From: JBKEDC01 sp047972995
GTDB taxonomy: Bacteria; Bacteroidota; Bacteroidia; Bacteroidales; Prolixibacteraceae
Length of the DNA stretch: 41,970 bases
Reading direction: 5' to 3'
Assembly (NCBI GenBank): GCA_047972995.1
Contig: JBKEBD010000029.1
Coordinates: forward strand, 1-41,970
A model generated the notes under the pieces. It made no database searches. It saw nothing but the letters and a program-made list of their open reading frames with translations, and was not told where the DNA came from. The translations under genes were made by a program, and so were the position numbers. Of the stretch, positions 32,833-41,713 are shown piece by piece (position 1 is the first letter of the stretch; each line of letters opens with the position of its first letter).

Positions 32833-33633
32833 ATGAGTAGATTTAGTAAGAGCTTTGGTTTGCTCTTCATGTTTTTGCTTGTTGCTGAAGTGCTAAAAGC
32901 GCAAGACCCTAAATACACCTTGGTGTGGAGTGATGAGTTTAATTATCGTGGTTTGCCCGATTCTACCAAATGGGCATACGACACGGTAGGCAATCTGTGG
33001 CAGTGGGGGAACAATGAGCTACAACAATACACAAGCTTCAATAAAGAAAATGCCTTTGTTTCGAATGGCGCATTGAAAATTCAAGTTGTCGATAAAGGAG
33101 GGCGTATTACATCGGCTCGACTGCAAACCAAAGCTAGCGGAAGCTGGAAGTACGCTCGCATTGAGATAAAAGCCAAAATGGCGAGCGGCAGAGGATTGTG
33201 GAGTGCCGCTTGGCTCTTGCCTGTTGATTGGGAATTTTCGGACGGCTATATTGATGGCGAAATAGATTTTGCTGAACACGTGGGATTTACATCAGATTCT
33301 ATTTATCAAGCCATTCACACCTACACGCATGGTTTCGATTCGAAAGAAACCTTTACCACAGTAACGCCAATTGCCGACTGCGAAACTGAATATCATAGGT
33401 ATGCAGTGGAATGGAGTGGAGAGTACATTCAGTTCTTTGTAGATGATACCCTCACTTCAACCTACTTGAAGTCGGAACACAGGCACCTGCGTTGGACTTT
33501 CAATCAATCTTATTTCTTACTGCTAAATGTGGCAGTAGGAGGATCTTGGGCTGCTTCAGACGGCATCGATTATGATTGTTTTCCAGCGCAGATGGCTGTG
33601 GATTATGTGCGCGTGTATCGAGTGGACAAATAG
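32833..33633 (+). CDS. Secreted glycoside hydrolase family 16 (beta-glucanase/laminarinase-like)
   Basis: A 266-residue protein with a signal peptide ending about residue 23 (LVAEVLKAQ). The GH16 catalytic motif is GEIDFAEHVG, with Glu143 (nucleophile), Asp145 and Glu148 (acid/base). Upstream, GRGLWSAAWLLP is the family pattern. The aromatic cleft residues WDS/WNNE-like (LWQWGNNELQQYTS) suggest beta-1,3 or mixed-linkage glucan as substrate, which is inferred. There is no CBM and no SusC/SusD pair nearby, so it is not in a typical polysaccharide-utilisation locus. Confidence 0.9.
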   Translation: MSRFSKSFGLLFMFLLVAEVLKAQDPKYTLVWSDEFNYRGLPDSTKWAYDTVGNLWQWGNNELQQYTSFNKENAFVSNGALKIQVVDKGGRITSARLQTKASGSWKYARIEIKAKMASGRGLWSAAWLLPVDWEFSDGYIDGEIDFAEHVGFTSDSIYQAIHTYTHGFDSKETFTTVTPIADCETEYHRYAVEWSGEYIQFFVDDTLTSTYLKSEHRHLRWTFNQSYFLLLNVAVGGSWAASDGIDYDCFPAQMAVDYVRVYRVDK

Positions 33634-33636
33634 GTA

Positions 33637-35313
33637 CTAGAAAGCGATAATCTTAAATTCAGTTCGACGGTTTTGGGCGCGGCCTTCTTCGGTGTCATTG
33701 CTTTCAATAGGCATGATAGCACCATATCCTTTAAAACTTAGGAGTTTTTTGTCGATACCCGATTCTACTAAATAGTTATATACCGCTTCGGCACGTTGGC
33801 TCGATAGTTTGAGGTTATATTCTTGGCTTCCCTGATTGTCGGTGTGTCCACCAATTTCAATTTGAAGTTTAGGGAATTCGCTAAATAGGCTAACTAGTTT
33901 GTCAAGCTCGTTGTGCGATTCAGGTAGTAGCTCAAAAGAATTGTAGTTGAAAAAAATATGTTGAAGCACAATGGAGTTGCCCACGGCTAGTTTTTCAAGC
34001 TTGCCAAAGTTTGGAATAACAGGAGTGGGGCGCACAGTTTCGGGCAGATTAAAACTGTAGATGTCGTGCCCTGTTTTTCGGTCGATATCGGAAGCGTAAT
34101 AGGCCGTTTTGCCATTGGCAGAAACCACAAAACCTTGCTCATTACGATACGAGTTGATCGGGTATCCGATGTTTTGCGCCTTACTCCAAGTGAAATCTGT
34201 TTTCCAACGGGCTAGAAAGATGTCGTGCTTGCCCAATCCGTCCCAAGTGTCGGAGGAGAAATACAAGCTTTCGCCATCGGGGTGAATGAAAGGTGAAATT
34301 TCATCGCCTGCGGTATTGATGGAGTCGCCCAAGTTTTCCAATTTCCCACAAAGGAGTTTCCCTTGGTTGTCGAAGCCATTTAGTTCGCATCGCCAAATAT
34401 CTTTTTTGCCTTTACCGCCAGTTCTATTGCTCGAAAAATAAAGGTATGTTCCATCGGCGGCAATAGAGGGTTGCGATTCCCAAGCTTTACTGTTAATTAT
34501 AGCACCGGCATTGTTAGGGGAAGACCAACTGCCATTCAGCCTTCGACTGTAATAAATGTCGCAACTGCCATAGCCATCTTCCCGATTGCAAGCGGCAAAA
34601 AAGAAAAGTTCATCATCGGCGCTAATGCTTTGCGCACCTTCGTTTTGTGAAGTGTTGAGCTCGCGAAGTGGGGTAGCTTTTCCCCAACCGCTATCGTCGG
34701 TTTTCATCGATTGGTAGAAATCTTCTTGAGGAATACGCTCGTTGGTCATTAGGCGTGTGAAGGTGAGCAAACTGTCGTTTATACTGACGCAAGGCCAGTA
34801 TTCATTGAATGTAGAATTTACATTTGAACTTAGTCGTTCGGGATTAAACTCTACAGCATGGCGCACCAACTCGATGGCTATTTCGTTTTGTTGTTGCAAT
34901 CTCGAAATCTTGTTTCTGAATTTATCGTCGATACTTTCGGGGGCTATTTGTGATAGACCGTTCAACGAGTTTTCATAATCGCCCATTTTATATTGAGCCT
35001 CGGTAAGCAGATATTTAATTTTAGTCGATTCTTCGCCAAGTTCAATGCTTTTCTTTAGCGATTCCACTTGTTGAGGTATGGAATCAAGTTCAAGATAAAT
35101 TTCCGATTTCAGCAGATAGATGTCCTTAAACTCTTTATCGCAATCGGCTGCACGGTCGAGCAAAATTAAAGCCGGGAAATAATTGTTCGAGCGATAAGAC
35201 TTTAAAGCCTCATCGAAATATTTTTGCGCTTTTTTGTTTTGTGCGTGGGTGTTCATGCTACACAAACAAAGGCATAAGAGAATTATTATGCCGTAGATGT
35301 TTTTATGTTTCAT
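33637..35313 (-). CDS. OmpA-family envelope protein with TPR and PD40 (WD40-like) repeats
   Basis: A 558-residue protein, starting at ATG 35313 rather than the upstream TTG 35331. Domain order: signal peptide (to about NTHAQ), N-terminal TPR-like region (KAQKYFDEALKSYRSNNYFP, about 30-140), PD40 beta-propeller repeats (YLYFSSNRTGGKGKKDIWRC and SLYFSSDTWDGLGKHDIF are clear). The C-terminal OmpA domain has IEIGGHTDNQGSQEYNLKLS and RRTEFKI and binds peptidoglycan. The layout resembles PorE-type proteins, but the carboxypeptidase-like domain expected between propeller and OmpA is not visible and no other type IX genes are nearby. It should anchor the outer membrane to the wall. Confidence 0.88.
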   Translation of the reverse strand: MKHKNIYGIIILLCLCLCSMNTHAQNKKAQKYFDEALKSYRSNNYFPALILLDRAADCDKEFKDIYLLKSEIYLELDSIPQQVESLKKSIELGEESTKIKYLLTEAQYKMGDYENSLNGLSQIAPESIDDKFRNKISRLQQQNEIAIELVRHAVEFNPERLSSNVNSTFNEYWPCVSINDSLLTFTRLMTNERIPQEDFYQSMKTDDSGWGKATPLRELNTSQNEGAQSISADDELFFFAACNREDGYGSCDIYYSRRLNGSWSSPNNAGAIINSKAWESQPSIAADGTYLYFSSNRTGGKGKKDIWRCELNGFDNQGKLLCGKLENLGDSINTAGDEISPFIHPDGESLYFSSDTWDGLGKHDIFLARWKTDFTWSKAQNIGYPINSYRNEQGFVVSANGKTAYYASDIDRKTGHDIYSFNLPETVRPTPVIPNFGKLEKLAVGNSIVLQHIFFNYNSFELLPESHNELDKLVSLFSEFPKLQIEIGGHTDNQGSQEYNLKLSSQRAEAVYNYLVESGIDKKLLSFKGYGAIMPIESNDTEEGRAQNRRTEFKIIAF

Positions 35314-35333
35314 CTGGTTGTAATTTCGCAATG

Positions 35334-35417
35334 AGCTGTAAGCTATAGGCTTTTGCTGTTTTTTATCATTCCCATGTGTGCTGTTTGGCTTAAAGCTTAC
35401 TGCTTATAGCCTACAGC
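35334..35417. repeat. Imperfect inverted repeat in the divergent promoter region
   Basis: AGCTGTAAGCTATAGGC (35334-35350) is mirrored by GCTTATAGCCTACAGC (35402-35417). Sequences built from AGCTGTAAGCT or TATAGC units recur in intergenic regions of Bacteroidota and probably represent a dispersed repeat. It lies in the 5' leader of the OmpA-family gene. Confidence 0.5.
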
Positions 35418-35434
35418 AAGGCTGTTTCATCTGG

Positions 35435-35452
35435 CAAATATAATTAGCTTTG
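35435..35452. promoter_or_regulatory. Back-to-back divergent -7 elements (OmpA-family and ATP-grasp genes)
   Basis: CAAATATA (35435-35442) reads TATATTTG for the minus-strand OmpA-family gene. TAGCTTTG (35445-35452) serves the plus-strand gene starting at 35474. The two elements are 2 bases apart and face away from each other, so the promoters must compete or be co-regulated. Confidence 0.5.
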
Positions 35453-35473
35453 TACTAAATAAAATTAAGCATT

Positions 35474-36682
35474 GTGCATTTACCTAAACTTTTTCATTTC
35501 AACTCTACTTGCGAAATAGCAATTGCCAATGGTTCACCTTATTTCAACACTACGGCCATTCTGAAACGCTTCGAGCAAGATTTTGCAAGCATTATGCAAG
35601 TGTTTGCTTCTGAAAATGACTATATCTTATCGGAAGAAAAAATAGATGCAGAGTTCCTCAAATTAGGTCAGAAATTGGGATTCCCCCCGGTGAATTTTGT
35701 TAGCTTGGCGGAACTGAAAGCAAAACAAGCTACTGATTCTTCGTTGCGCTTCGATGTGCAATCGTGGGGCGATAGTCCGGCTGAAGATTTTTATCTTAAA
35801 GATATAAAGCATGAGGGCATAGGTTTTACAGCCGATAAGTTGAGGGTGATTGAGCGAGCCTTTGCTGCAAAATTATTAGAAACAGGATTGGCAACCGATT
35901 GGCAGTACGCCCTGCTAGGGGAAGTGCAGGAGTTGAAAAGCAGTATCATTCGCTCGGAAGATGAAGCAGAACAATATTTGTACGAAAATTTGCCAGTGGT
36001 GTTTAAGTCGCCTTTCAGTTCGAGTGGTCGGGGGTTGATGGTGCTTCGCAAACCCGATTTAAACGAAGCTAACCGCAAATGGATAAACACTATCATAGCA
36101 CAGCAAGGTTATGTGGTGGCTTCTAAGTGGCTCGATAAATTGCAAGATTTTTCGTTTCAATTTGATTCAACTACTACCGATTTACATTTTGAAGGGGTGA
36201 GCTATTTTTGTACCAATAGCAATGGGCAATACCAAGCTCATGAGTTAAATCGTCATGATTTTGTGTTGCAAGAGGGCAACGATAGGGTGTGCCATGCTGA
36301 TTTGGTGCAACTAGGGAAACAGTTGCAAGCTTCTTTGTTACAATCAGATTTGTTGAAACATCATTGCGGAAAGTTTGGCGTTGATGGGTTGATTTATCGC
36401 TCGGCAAATGGTTTGCGCCTGCATCCGTTGGTAGAAATAAATCCGCGCCACACCATGGGGGCAGTGTCATTGGCTCTGCAAAAGTTCATTCATGAAGAGG
36501 CAAGAGGATACTACCGAATGCACACGGTAGGGAAAGAGTCGTATCAAGCATTCATTGAAGCAAAGCAACAAGATAATCCGCCCGTTTTTGAAGGCGGAAA
36601 AATGAAAAAAGGTGTGATGTCGCTCACGCCTTTTTCTTCCCAAACAAAGTTTGGAGCTTATGTGGAATTAGGGCTAGACTAA
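35474..36682 (+). CDS. ATP-grasp-fold protein of unknown function
   Basis: A 402-residue protein starting with GTG. The central and C-terminal parts look like an ATP-grasp enzyme. VVFKSPFSSSGRGLMVLRKP (about 174-193) fits the Lys and glycine-rich loop that hold ATP. FGVDGLIYR and LHPLVEINPRHTMGAVS (about 300-335) carry the acidic and Asn metal ligands. The N-terminal 130 residues (LPKLFHFNSTCEIAIANGSP) are unassigned. ATP-grasp enzymes ligate carboxylates to amines or thiols, and no substrate can be read. A -7 element lies 22 bases upstream. It shares its promoter region with the OmpA-family gene. Confidence 0.7.
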   Translation: MHLPKLFHFNSTCEIAIANGSPYFNTTAILKRFEQDFASIMQVFASENDYILSEEKIDAEFLKLGQKLGFPPVNFVSLAELKAKQATDSSLRFDVQSWGDSPAEDFYLKDIKHEGIGFTADKLRVIERAFAAKLLETGLATDWQYALLGEVQELKSSIIRSEDEAEQYLYENLPVVFKSPFSSSGRGLMVLRKPDLNEANRKWINTIIAQQGYVVASKWLDKLQDFSFQFDSTTTDLHFEGVSYFCTNSNGQYQAHELNRHDFVLQEGNDRVCHADLVQLGKQLQASLLQSDLLKHHCGKFGVDGLIYRSANGLRLHPLVEINPRHTMGAVSLALQKFIHEEARGYYRMHTVGKESYQAFIEAKQQDNPPVFEGGKMKKGVMSLTPFSSQTKFGAYVELGLD

Positions 36683-36731
36683 GCTCTAATTTTAGTTTGA
36701 TTAAAGCCGAGTTCAACTATAGAATTGACAC

Positions 36732-37514
36732 TTAATGAAAAATAAATTCGCGTTCAGTTAAATTGTACACTTCGCCATTAAGGTAAGTTTCTTTGCGCAC
36801 CCAGTTTCCTTTCTTACCATAAATGTATTTGTTTGTGGTAGAGCTGCTCAAATTACCTTCGGCATCATACATTTCATTTACAATTTCATTGCCATGCTCA
36901 TCGTAGCTTGATGCGCAAATAGAACCCAATGTTTTCTCGCCATTAGCCAGTGTGTAATACTTTATTTTGCTAGGATTATTTTGTTTTGCATTGTCATACA
37001 TATATTCTGAAATGTATTGTTCTTCAGGGTATTTGTAGTTACAATATATTTCTTCCATGAGGAGATTGTTTTCATAGCGAAAAGTAGTGCGTTCCAAGCT
37101 ATCGCCATTAGCCGAAATAGAAACCACTTCAACTATCTTTTTGCCTTTAGCATCATATTTAAAGTAATTTGTTTTCCAAAGATTACTATTAGGAGGGTTT
37201 ATAAAAAGCGCTTGACTTGCAACACGTTTTCCATCATACTCATATCTAAATTCAATGGGGAATCTAGTTTCACCATCATCATAAACTTGGTTTATTTTGA
37301 TTCCTTGCTTGTTGTATTCGCAAGCATTACCATTCCTACCAAAAGTAGAGTTAATGTTGCCTTTCACCACACCTCGTTCAATATAGGCGGGAAGTGTTTT
37401 CTGAACCATTTCTTTCACTTTACCGTTGTTGGCGTTTTTAAAGTTCACTTCGCCTTGAGCAAAAACGTTGATAGAAGCCATGCAAAGCATAAGTAGGATA
37501 AAATTCTTGTTCAT
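36732..37514 (-). CDS. Secreted YD/RHS-repeat-like hypothetical protein
   Basis: A 260-residue protein with a signal peptide MNKNFILLMLCMASINVFAQ, cleaved about residue 20. The mature part contains imperfect units of the type Y-D-x-x-G: YEYDGKRVA, KYDAKGKKIVEV, YDEHGNEIVNEMYDAEGNLS and YIYGKKGNWVRKETYLNGEV. These resemble RHS/YD repeats found in Bacteroidota secreted proteins, here as a short, stand-alone beta-rich module. No toxin or binding domain is seen. The function is unknown. Confidence 0.7.
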   Translation of the reverse strand: MNKNFILLMLCMASINVFAQGEVNFKNANNGKVKEMVQKTLPAYIERGVVKGNINSTFGRNGNACEYNKQGIKINQVYDDGETRFPIEFRYEYDGKRVASQALFINPPNSNLWKTNYFKYDAKGKKIVEVVSISANGDSLERTTFRYENNLLMEEIYCNYKYPEEQYISEYMYDNAKQNNPSKIKYYTLANGEKTLGSICASSYDEHGNEIVNEMYDAEGNLSSSTTNKYIYGKKGNWVRKETYLNGEVYNLTEREFIFH

Positions 37515-37655
37515 GATAATTATTTAGAGCACCAAATGTAGCCTTTTTTGTCGAGCTTTACGAGCCACAGGAAAGGTTTGTTAATGAAACCACATTAAAA
37601 TGCTTACATTTAATTCTACCAACGAGTTAAGAACCGATTATTTCGAAGCTTTTTA

Positions 37656-37663
37656 TACTTTTG
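37656..37663 (+). promoter_or_regulatory. -7 element for the M16 peptidase gene
   Basis: TACTTTTG matches TAnnTTTG and lies 85 bases before the ATG at 37749. Confidence 0.5.
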
Positions 37664-37748
37664 CATCCTTTAAGTTTATCAGCACAAAGGAGAATGATTA
37701 AAAAACCGATACCCGCTACTTGTTATCTGGTATCTTAATTCTAAACGT

Positions 37749-38969
37749 ATGAAAATAGAAAGCTGCATATTGCCCAATGGAATTCGATTTGTTCACCAGC
37801 AGGTGGATTCACCTGTGGCGCATTTGGGCGTGTTGTTCAACACTGGCTCTAGAGATGAAAGTGTAAGTCAGCAAGGACTAGCGCATTTCTACGAGCATCT
37901 TATTTTCAAAGGAACAAAGCATCGTAAAACGCACCATATTTTAAATCGAATTGAAGATGTGGGCGGGGAAATTAATGCCTACACCACGAAAGAAGAAACG
38001 GCAGTTTATGCTAGCTTTTTAAAAGAATACTATCCTCGCACGATCGACCTATTAGCCGATATTGTGAAAAATAGTGTTTTCCCCGAAGCCGAAATTAAGC
38101 GAGAAAAGGAAGTCATTATGGAGGAAATAAATTCATATAAGGACAGTCCTTCGGAGCTTATTTTCGACGATTTTGAAGACCTGCTTTACCAGAATCACCC
38201 TATTGGGCGCAATATTTTGGGCACCCCAAAGTTGGTGAAAGGCTATAAGCGGAAAGATATTTTGCAGTTTGTAGCCGAAAATTATTTCACCGATGAAATG
38301 GTGATAAGCTCGGTGGGAAACATCAATTTTAAACGATTAGTAGGTTTGCTTACTCGTCATTTCTGCGATATACCCACAAAAACACGCCATGTGCAGCGTG
38401 AGCGGTTTCAGCAGTATGTGCCTACATTTAAGCGGGAGGAAATGGACACCTATCAGTGCCATTGTGTGATTGGAAATTTGGCCTACGATGTGCATCATTC
38501 GAAACGATTGCCCATGATTCTTTTCAATAGTATTTTGGGTGGGCTGTCGATGAATTCTAGATTGAATTTGAGTCTTCGAGAACGCAACGGGTTGGCATAT
38601 AATGTAGAGTCGAGCTACACAAGCTACAGTGACACGGGACTGTTTAATGTTTATTTCGGCACTGAAAAAGAAAATTTAGAACAAGCCATGCGCTTGGTGC
38701 ATAAAGAATTTAAACTGATTCGCGAAAAAAGTTTGGGCAGTTTACAGCTTTCAAAAGCCAAAAAACGATTGCTCGGACAAATGGCTATTGCAAGTGAAAA
38801 TAGAGAGGATTCTATGCTAGCCATTGGCAAGAGCTTCATGCTTTTTAATAAGATTGACGGCTTTAGAAAGATGAGCAAAGAAGTAGATGCCATTTCCGCA
38901 TCAGACATTTTGGAAGTTGCCAACGAAGTGTTGACCGACAACCAGCTCACCACGCTCATTTTTGAATAA
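37749..38969 (+). CDS. M16-family zinc metallopeptidase
   Basis: A 406-residue peptidase of the pitrilysin/processing-peptidase family. The inverted zinc motif HFYEH (HxxEH) is at residues 46-50, within GLAHFYEHLIFKGTKHR. The third ligand is expected in EIKREKEVIMEEINSY, about 75 residues on. The second, inactive-type M16 C domain has SSVGNINFKRLVGLL and GLSMNSRLNLSLRERNGLAY. The length fits the two-domain half-size bacterial enzymes. It lacks a signal peptide, so it is likely cytoplasmic. The methyltransferase gene follows after 60 bases. Confidence 0.92.
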   Translation: MKIESCILPNGIRFVHQQVDSPVAHLGVLFNTGSRDESVSQQGLAHFYEHLIFKGTKHRKTHHILNRIEDVGGEINAYTTKEETAVYASFLKEYYPRTIDLLADIVKNSVFPEAEIKREKEVIMEEINSYKDSPSELIFDDFEDLLYQNHPIGRNILGTPKLVKGYKRKDILQFVAENYFTDEMVISSVGNINFKRLVGLLTRHFCDIPTKTRHVQRERFQQYVPTFKREEMDTYQCHCVIGNLAYDVHHSKRLPMILFNSILGGLSMNSRLNLSLRERNGLAYNVESSYTSYSDTGLFNVYFGTEKENLEQAMRLVHKEFKLIREKSLGSLQLSKAKKRLLGQMAIASENREDSMLAIGKSFMLFNKIDGFRKMSKEVDAISASDILEVANEVLTDNQLTTLIFE

Positions 38970-39029
38970 TAACCTATGGCTTCTGCTTACCTTTCAAAGG
39001 GATAGTGGCAGAAGTTTTAACCGATAATA

Positions 39030-39662
39030 ATGAACATCGAATTAGAAAGATACATCGAGGCGCACTGCTCGCCCGAAGATGCTGTGTTGGCAGAACTAGA
39101 CCGTGAAACCCATTTGCGTGTGTTACAGCCCCGAATGTTGTCGGGAAATATGCAGGGGCAATTGCTCACCATGCTCATGCAAATGATTCAACCTCGGGTA
39201 GCGGTAGAAATAGGAACTTTTACTGGTTATTCTGCCATTTGTTTGGCAAAAGGGATGCCTGAAAACTCGGTGTTGCACACCATTGAAATTAATGATGAGC
39301 TAGAAAGCATTGCAGGCGAATTTATAGCTAAAGCAGGTTTTTCTGGGCGAATAAAACAACACATTGGCGATGCGCTCGACATTATGCCTAGCCTAGAAGG
39401 GGAGATAGATTTTGTGTTTATGGATGGCAACAAACGCCATTATTGTGCTTATTACGACATGATATTCCCAAAGTTATCGAAAGGGGGCTATATTTTGGCC
39501 GATAATATTCTGTGGGATGGAAAGGTAGTGCAAGAGGTAGAACGTAAAGATATGCAAACCAAGGGTATTTTAGAATTTAATGCCATGGTGGCAGCCGATG
39601 AACGTGTGTCGCAAGTAATATTGCCCATTCGCGATGGACTTTCTCTGATTAGAAAGAATTAA
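39030..39662 (+). CDS. SAM-dependent O-methyltransferase (class I, caffeoyl-CoA OMT-like family)
   Basis: A 210-residue methyltransferase. SAM-binding motif I is AVEIGTFTGYSAICLAKGMP, and motif II-like acidic residues are in LHTIEINDELE. The metal-binding region is DFVFMDGNKRHYCAYYDMIF, followed by GGYILADNILWDGKVV. This is the Methyltransf_3 family, which acts on catechol-like or other small substrates. In bacteria the substrates are mostly unknown. It may be co-transcribed with the M16 peptidase gene. Confidence 0.88.
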   Translation: MNIELERYIEAHCSPEDAVLAELDRETHLRVLQPRMLSGNMQGQLLTMLMQMIQPRVAVEIGTFTGYSAICLAKGMPENSVLHTIEINDELESIAGEFIAKAGFSGRIKQHIGDALDIMPSLEGEIDFVFMDGNKRHYCAYYDMIFPKLSKGGYILADNILWDGKVVQEVERKDMQTKGILEFNAMVAADERVSQVILPIRDGLSLIRKN

Positions 39663-39685
39663 GAGAAATTTGCATTTGATTTTAT

Positions 39686-39693
39686 TAACTTTG
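39686..39693 (+). promoter_or_regulatory. -7 element for the frameshifted lipoprotein gene
   Basis: TAACTTTG (TAnnTTTG) lies 108 bases before ATG 39801, placing that ATG inside the expected transcript. Confidence 0.5.
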
Positions 39694-39800
39694 CACCGGT
39701 ATTTTAAACAGGTCTTTGGGTAGATTTAATTACTTCAATTCTTTTTAACTCCATATTTAATAGAACCCCAAAGCCGAATAATCTTTGAAATTATAAGTAT

Positions 39801-40528
39801 ATGAAAATCATTAAGCATTCACTTTTTTTTTAGCCTTATCATTGGGCTTGTTTAGTTGTAATAAAGACACTGAAACACCTACGTTGTTATATTCCGATGT
39901 TTATCAATACATCACAAAAACAAATGTGGATGGAGAATATAATTATCAGATTTATGCGAGCACCTATGTTTACGATACACAAGTTCAAGATATGGCGGTG
40001 AGCTATCCTTCGGGTGAGTCGTTTGTCATGAAAGAAGCAGACTCTATCTATTCAATTTATGAGTTTCTTTCAGATACCCAATCGGAGCCATTTGAAAGTG
40101 GTACCTATGAATTGAAAGCTACGCTTGAAGATGGTTCTACTGCTACGGCATCTGATGGTATGTCGTACTACGGAGTATTGCCAGTAGAAATTATTAGTTG
40201 TGCATATGTTGTGGTAGAAGACAGTGGTTCGGTGAAGTTCGAATTTACAACCGACGAAAATGCCGATGGCTATGAGTTTTATATCAAGAATTCATCGGGT
40301 GCGATTTTGTATTCTTCAGTGCTCATTGGCGATGTTTCAGAATTAGGAGACAATCAATCGCTTACAATCTCTTCAGATAGATTTTCCACAAGTGTGAGCT
40401 ATTATGAGGGCGAAGATTTCAAGCTGCAAATTAATGCTGTTGATTTCCAAATGATCACGTACACTCAGGCAACCAAACACACCCTAGCCGCTACAACATT
40501 TGATTTTGTGTGGGGTGTAGAAAACTAG
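39801..40528 (+). pseudogene. Lipoprotein gene put out of frame by a T9 tract in the signal peptide
   Basis: From ATG 39801 the frame reads MKIIKHSLFF and hits TAG at 39831, right after T9 (39823-39831). Adding one T gives MKIIKHSLFFLALSLGLFSC followed by NKDTE, a perfect lipoprotein signal peptide with lipobox GLFSC. It then runs in frame to the stop at 40528 (about 242 residues). The mature protein has no recognised domain; it is rich in Thr, Ser and Tyr and looks like beta strands. The body is intact, so the gene is either phase-variable or restored by slippage, or the T count is a sequencing error. The alternative TTG start at 39842 would lack a signal peptide. Confidence 0.7.
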
Positions 40529-40550
40529 GTCTTATAAAGCTGTTACGGCG

Positions 40551-40595
40551 TGCCAATTCTAATGCGAGTAAACATTAGAATTGGCATCTTTGTAC
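40551..40595 (+). terminator. Long hairpin after the lipoprotein gene
   Basis: TGCCAATTCTAATG (40551-40564) pairs perfectly with CATTAGAATTGGCA (40573-40586), with an 8-base loop, followed by TCTTTGT. It is a strong 14-bp stem 23 bases after the stop; the T run is weak. Confidence 0.7.
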
Positions 40596-40724
40596 AATAA
40601 AATGGCGGTATGAAGGCTTTCAAGATTCAAAACTGATCGATGCACTGTAAGTAAGTCAATTAAAAGAAATGAACATTTTTTTAATTAACTTTCCATTTTG
40701 CAGCGTTCACAACAGATAAAATTT

Positions 40725-40732
40725 TATATTTG
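40725..40732 (+). promoter_or_regulatory. oxyR promoter -7 element
   Basis: TATATTTG is an exact TAnnTTTG, 33 bases upstream of the oxyR ATG. A TTTG at 40697-40700 is 24 bases further up, longer than the usual spacing. Confidence 0.6.
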
Positions 40733-40765
40733 TGGAATTAATGAGGTTATAAGAGTTACTTATCT

Positions 40766-41713
40766 ATGAATATAAAACAGTTTAGATACTTTATAGGAAT
40801 TGTAAGACACCGAAGCTTTTCGAAAGCTGCTGATGAATTAGGATTAACTCAGCCAGCATTAAGTCTGCAAATACAAAAGCTTGAAGAAGAATGTGAATTC
40901 ATGCTTATTGATAGGAGTAGAAAACCACTAGGCATTAGCCCAGAGGGTATGATATTCTATGAAAAAGCATTGCAAATTCTACAATTGGTCGATGATCTTG
41001 ATCGCCTGAGTGTAAACATGATTGACGGCATTGAACGACAATTGCGTATTGGCATTATGCCTACCTTGTCGCCTTACTTGGTGCCTATGTTTGCTAGTGC
41101 ATTGAAAGAAAAGTATCCGGAATTGCACCTAAGACTAGAAGAGCTAAAAACTGAAGAGATTGTAACTAAGTTGAATTACAACGAAATCGACTTGGGTATA
41201 TTTGCTACACCCATACATACTAAAAACATTGAATACAAAGCGTTGTTCTATGAAAAATTCTACTTGTATGTATCGCCCACACATCCGTTGTATAAATACG
41301 AAGAAGTTGACATTAACGATGTTGATTTAGATGATATGATTTTCATATCAGAAGGCAATTGTTTCAGAAATCAAGTAGATTCTATTTGTTTAGGGGCAAA
41401 AGAGCGCAGTCGTAACTTGCAGTTCGACTATGTGGCATCATCAATAGAGTCTGTGAAACGAATGGTGGAAAACAAAGGCGGAATTACCATAATTCCAGAA
41501 TTGGCAGCGCGCAATATACCTCGTGGATATGAAATGATGGTGAAGGATATAAAAGGAGAGGACTTGACTCGCGAAATTAGTGTGGCTTATTTAAAAACCA
41601 CAGGGATAAAAGTAGTAGGACAACACTTCGTTGATACCATTGTGGAGAATGTGCCAAAAACGATGAAGAAAAAACCTATTCAACACCCAATTGACACCCG
41701 CATCAAGATGTAG
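40766..41713 (+). CDS. oxyR: Peroxide-sensing LysR-family regulator OxyR
   Basis: A 315-residue LysR-type activator. The N-terminal winged HTH is FRYFIGIVRHRSFSKAADEL, then GLTQPALSLQIQKLEEE. The LysR substrate-binding domain spans about 92-300. The segment EGNCFRNQVDSICLGA has Cys199 and Cys208, exactly the positions and spacing of the E. coli OxyR redox pair that forms a disulfide with H2O2. That spacing separates it from generic LysR proteins. It should induce peroxide defence genes, and ferritin and Dps are known targets in Bacteroides. The promoter is at 40725-40732. Confidence 0.93.
   Translation: MNIKQFRYFIGIVRHRSFSKAADELGLTQPALSLQIQKLEEECEFMLIDRSRKPLGISPEGMIFYEKALQILQLVDDLDRLSVNMIDGIERQLRIGIMPTLSPYLVPMFASALKEKYPELHLRLEELKTEEIVTKLNYNEIDLGIFATPIHTKNIEYKALFYEKFYLYVSPTHPLYKYEEVDINDVDLDDMIFISEGNCFRNQVDSICLGAKERSRNLQFDYVASSIESVKRMVENKGGITIIPELAARNIPRGYEMMVKDIKGEDLTREISVAYLKTTGIKVVGQHFVDTIVENVPKTMKKKPIQHPIDTRIKM

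Noticed and set aside
33637..35313. Calling the OmpA/PD40 protein PorE of the type IX secretion system
   Set aside because: The domain expected between propeller and OmpA is missing, no lipobox is clear and no other por or gld genes are nearby.
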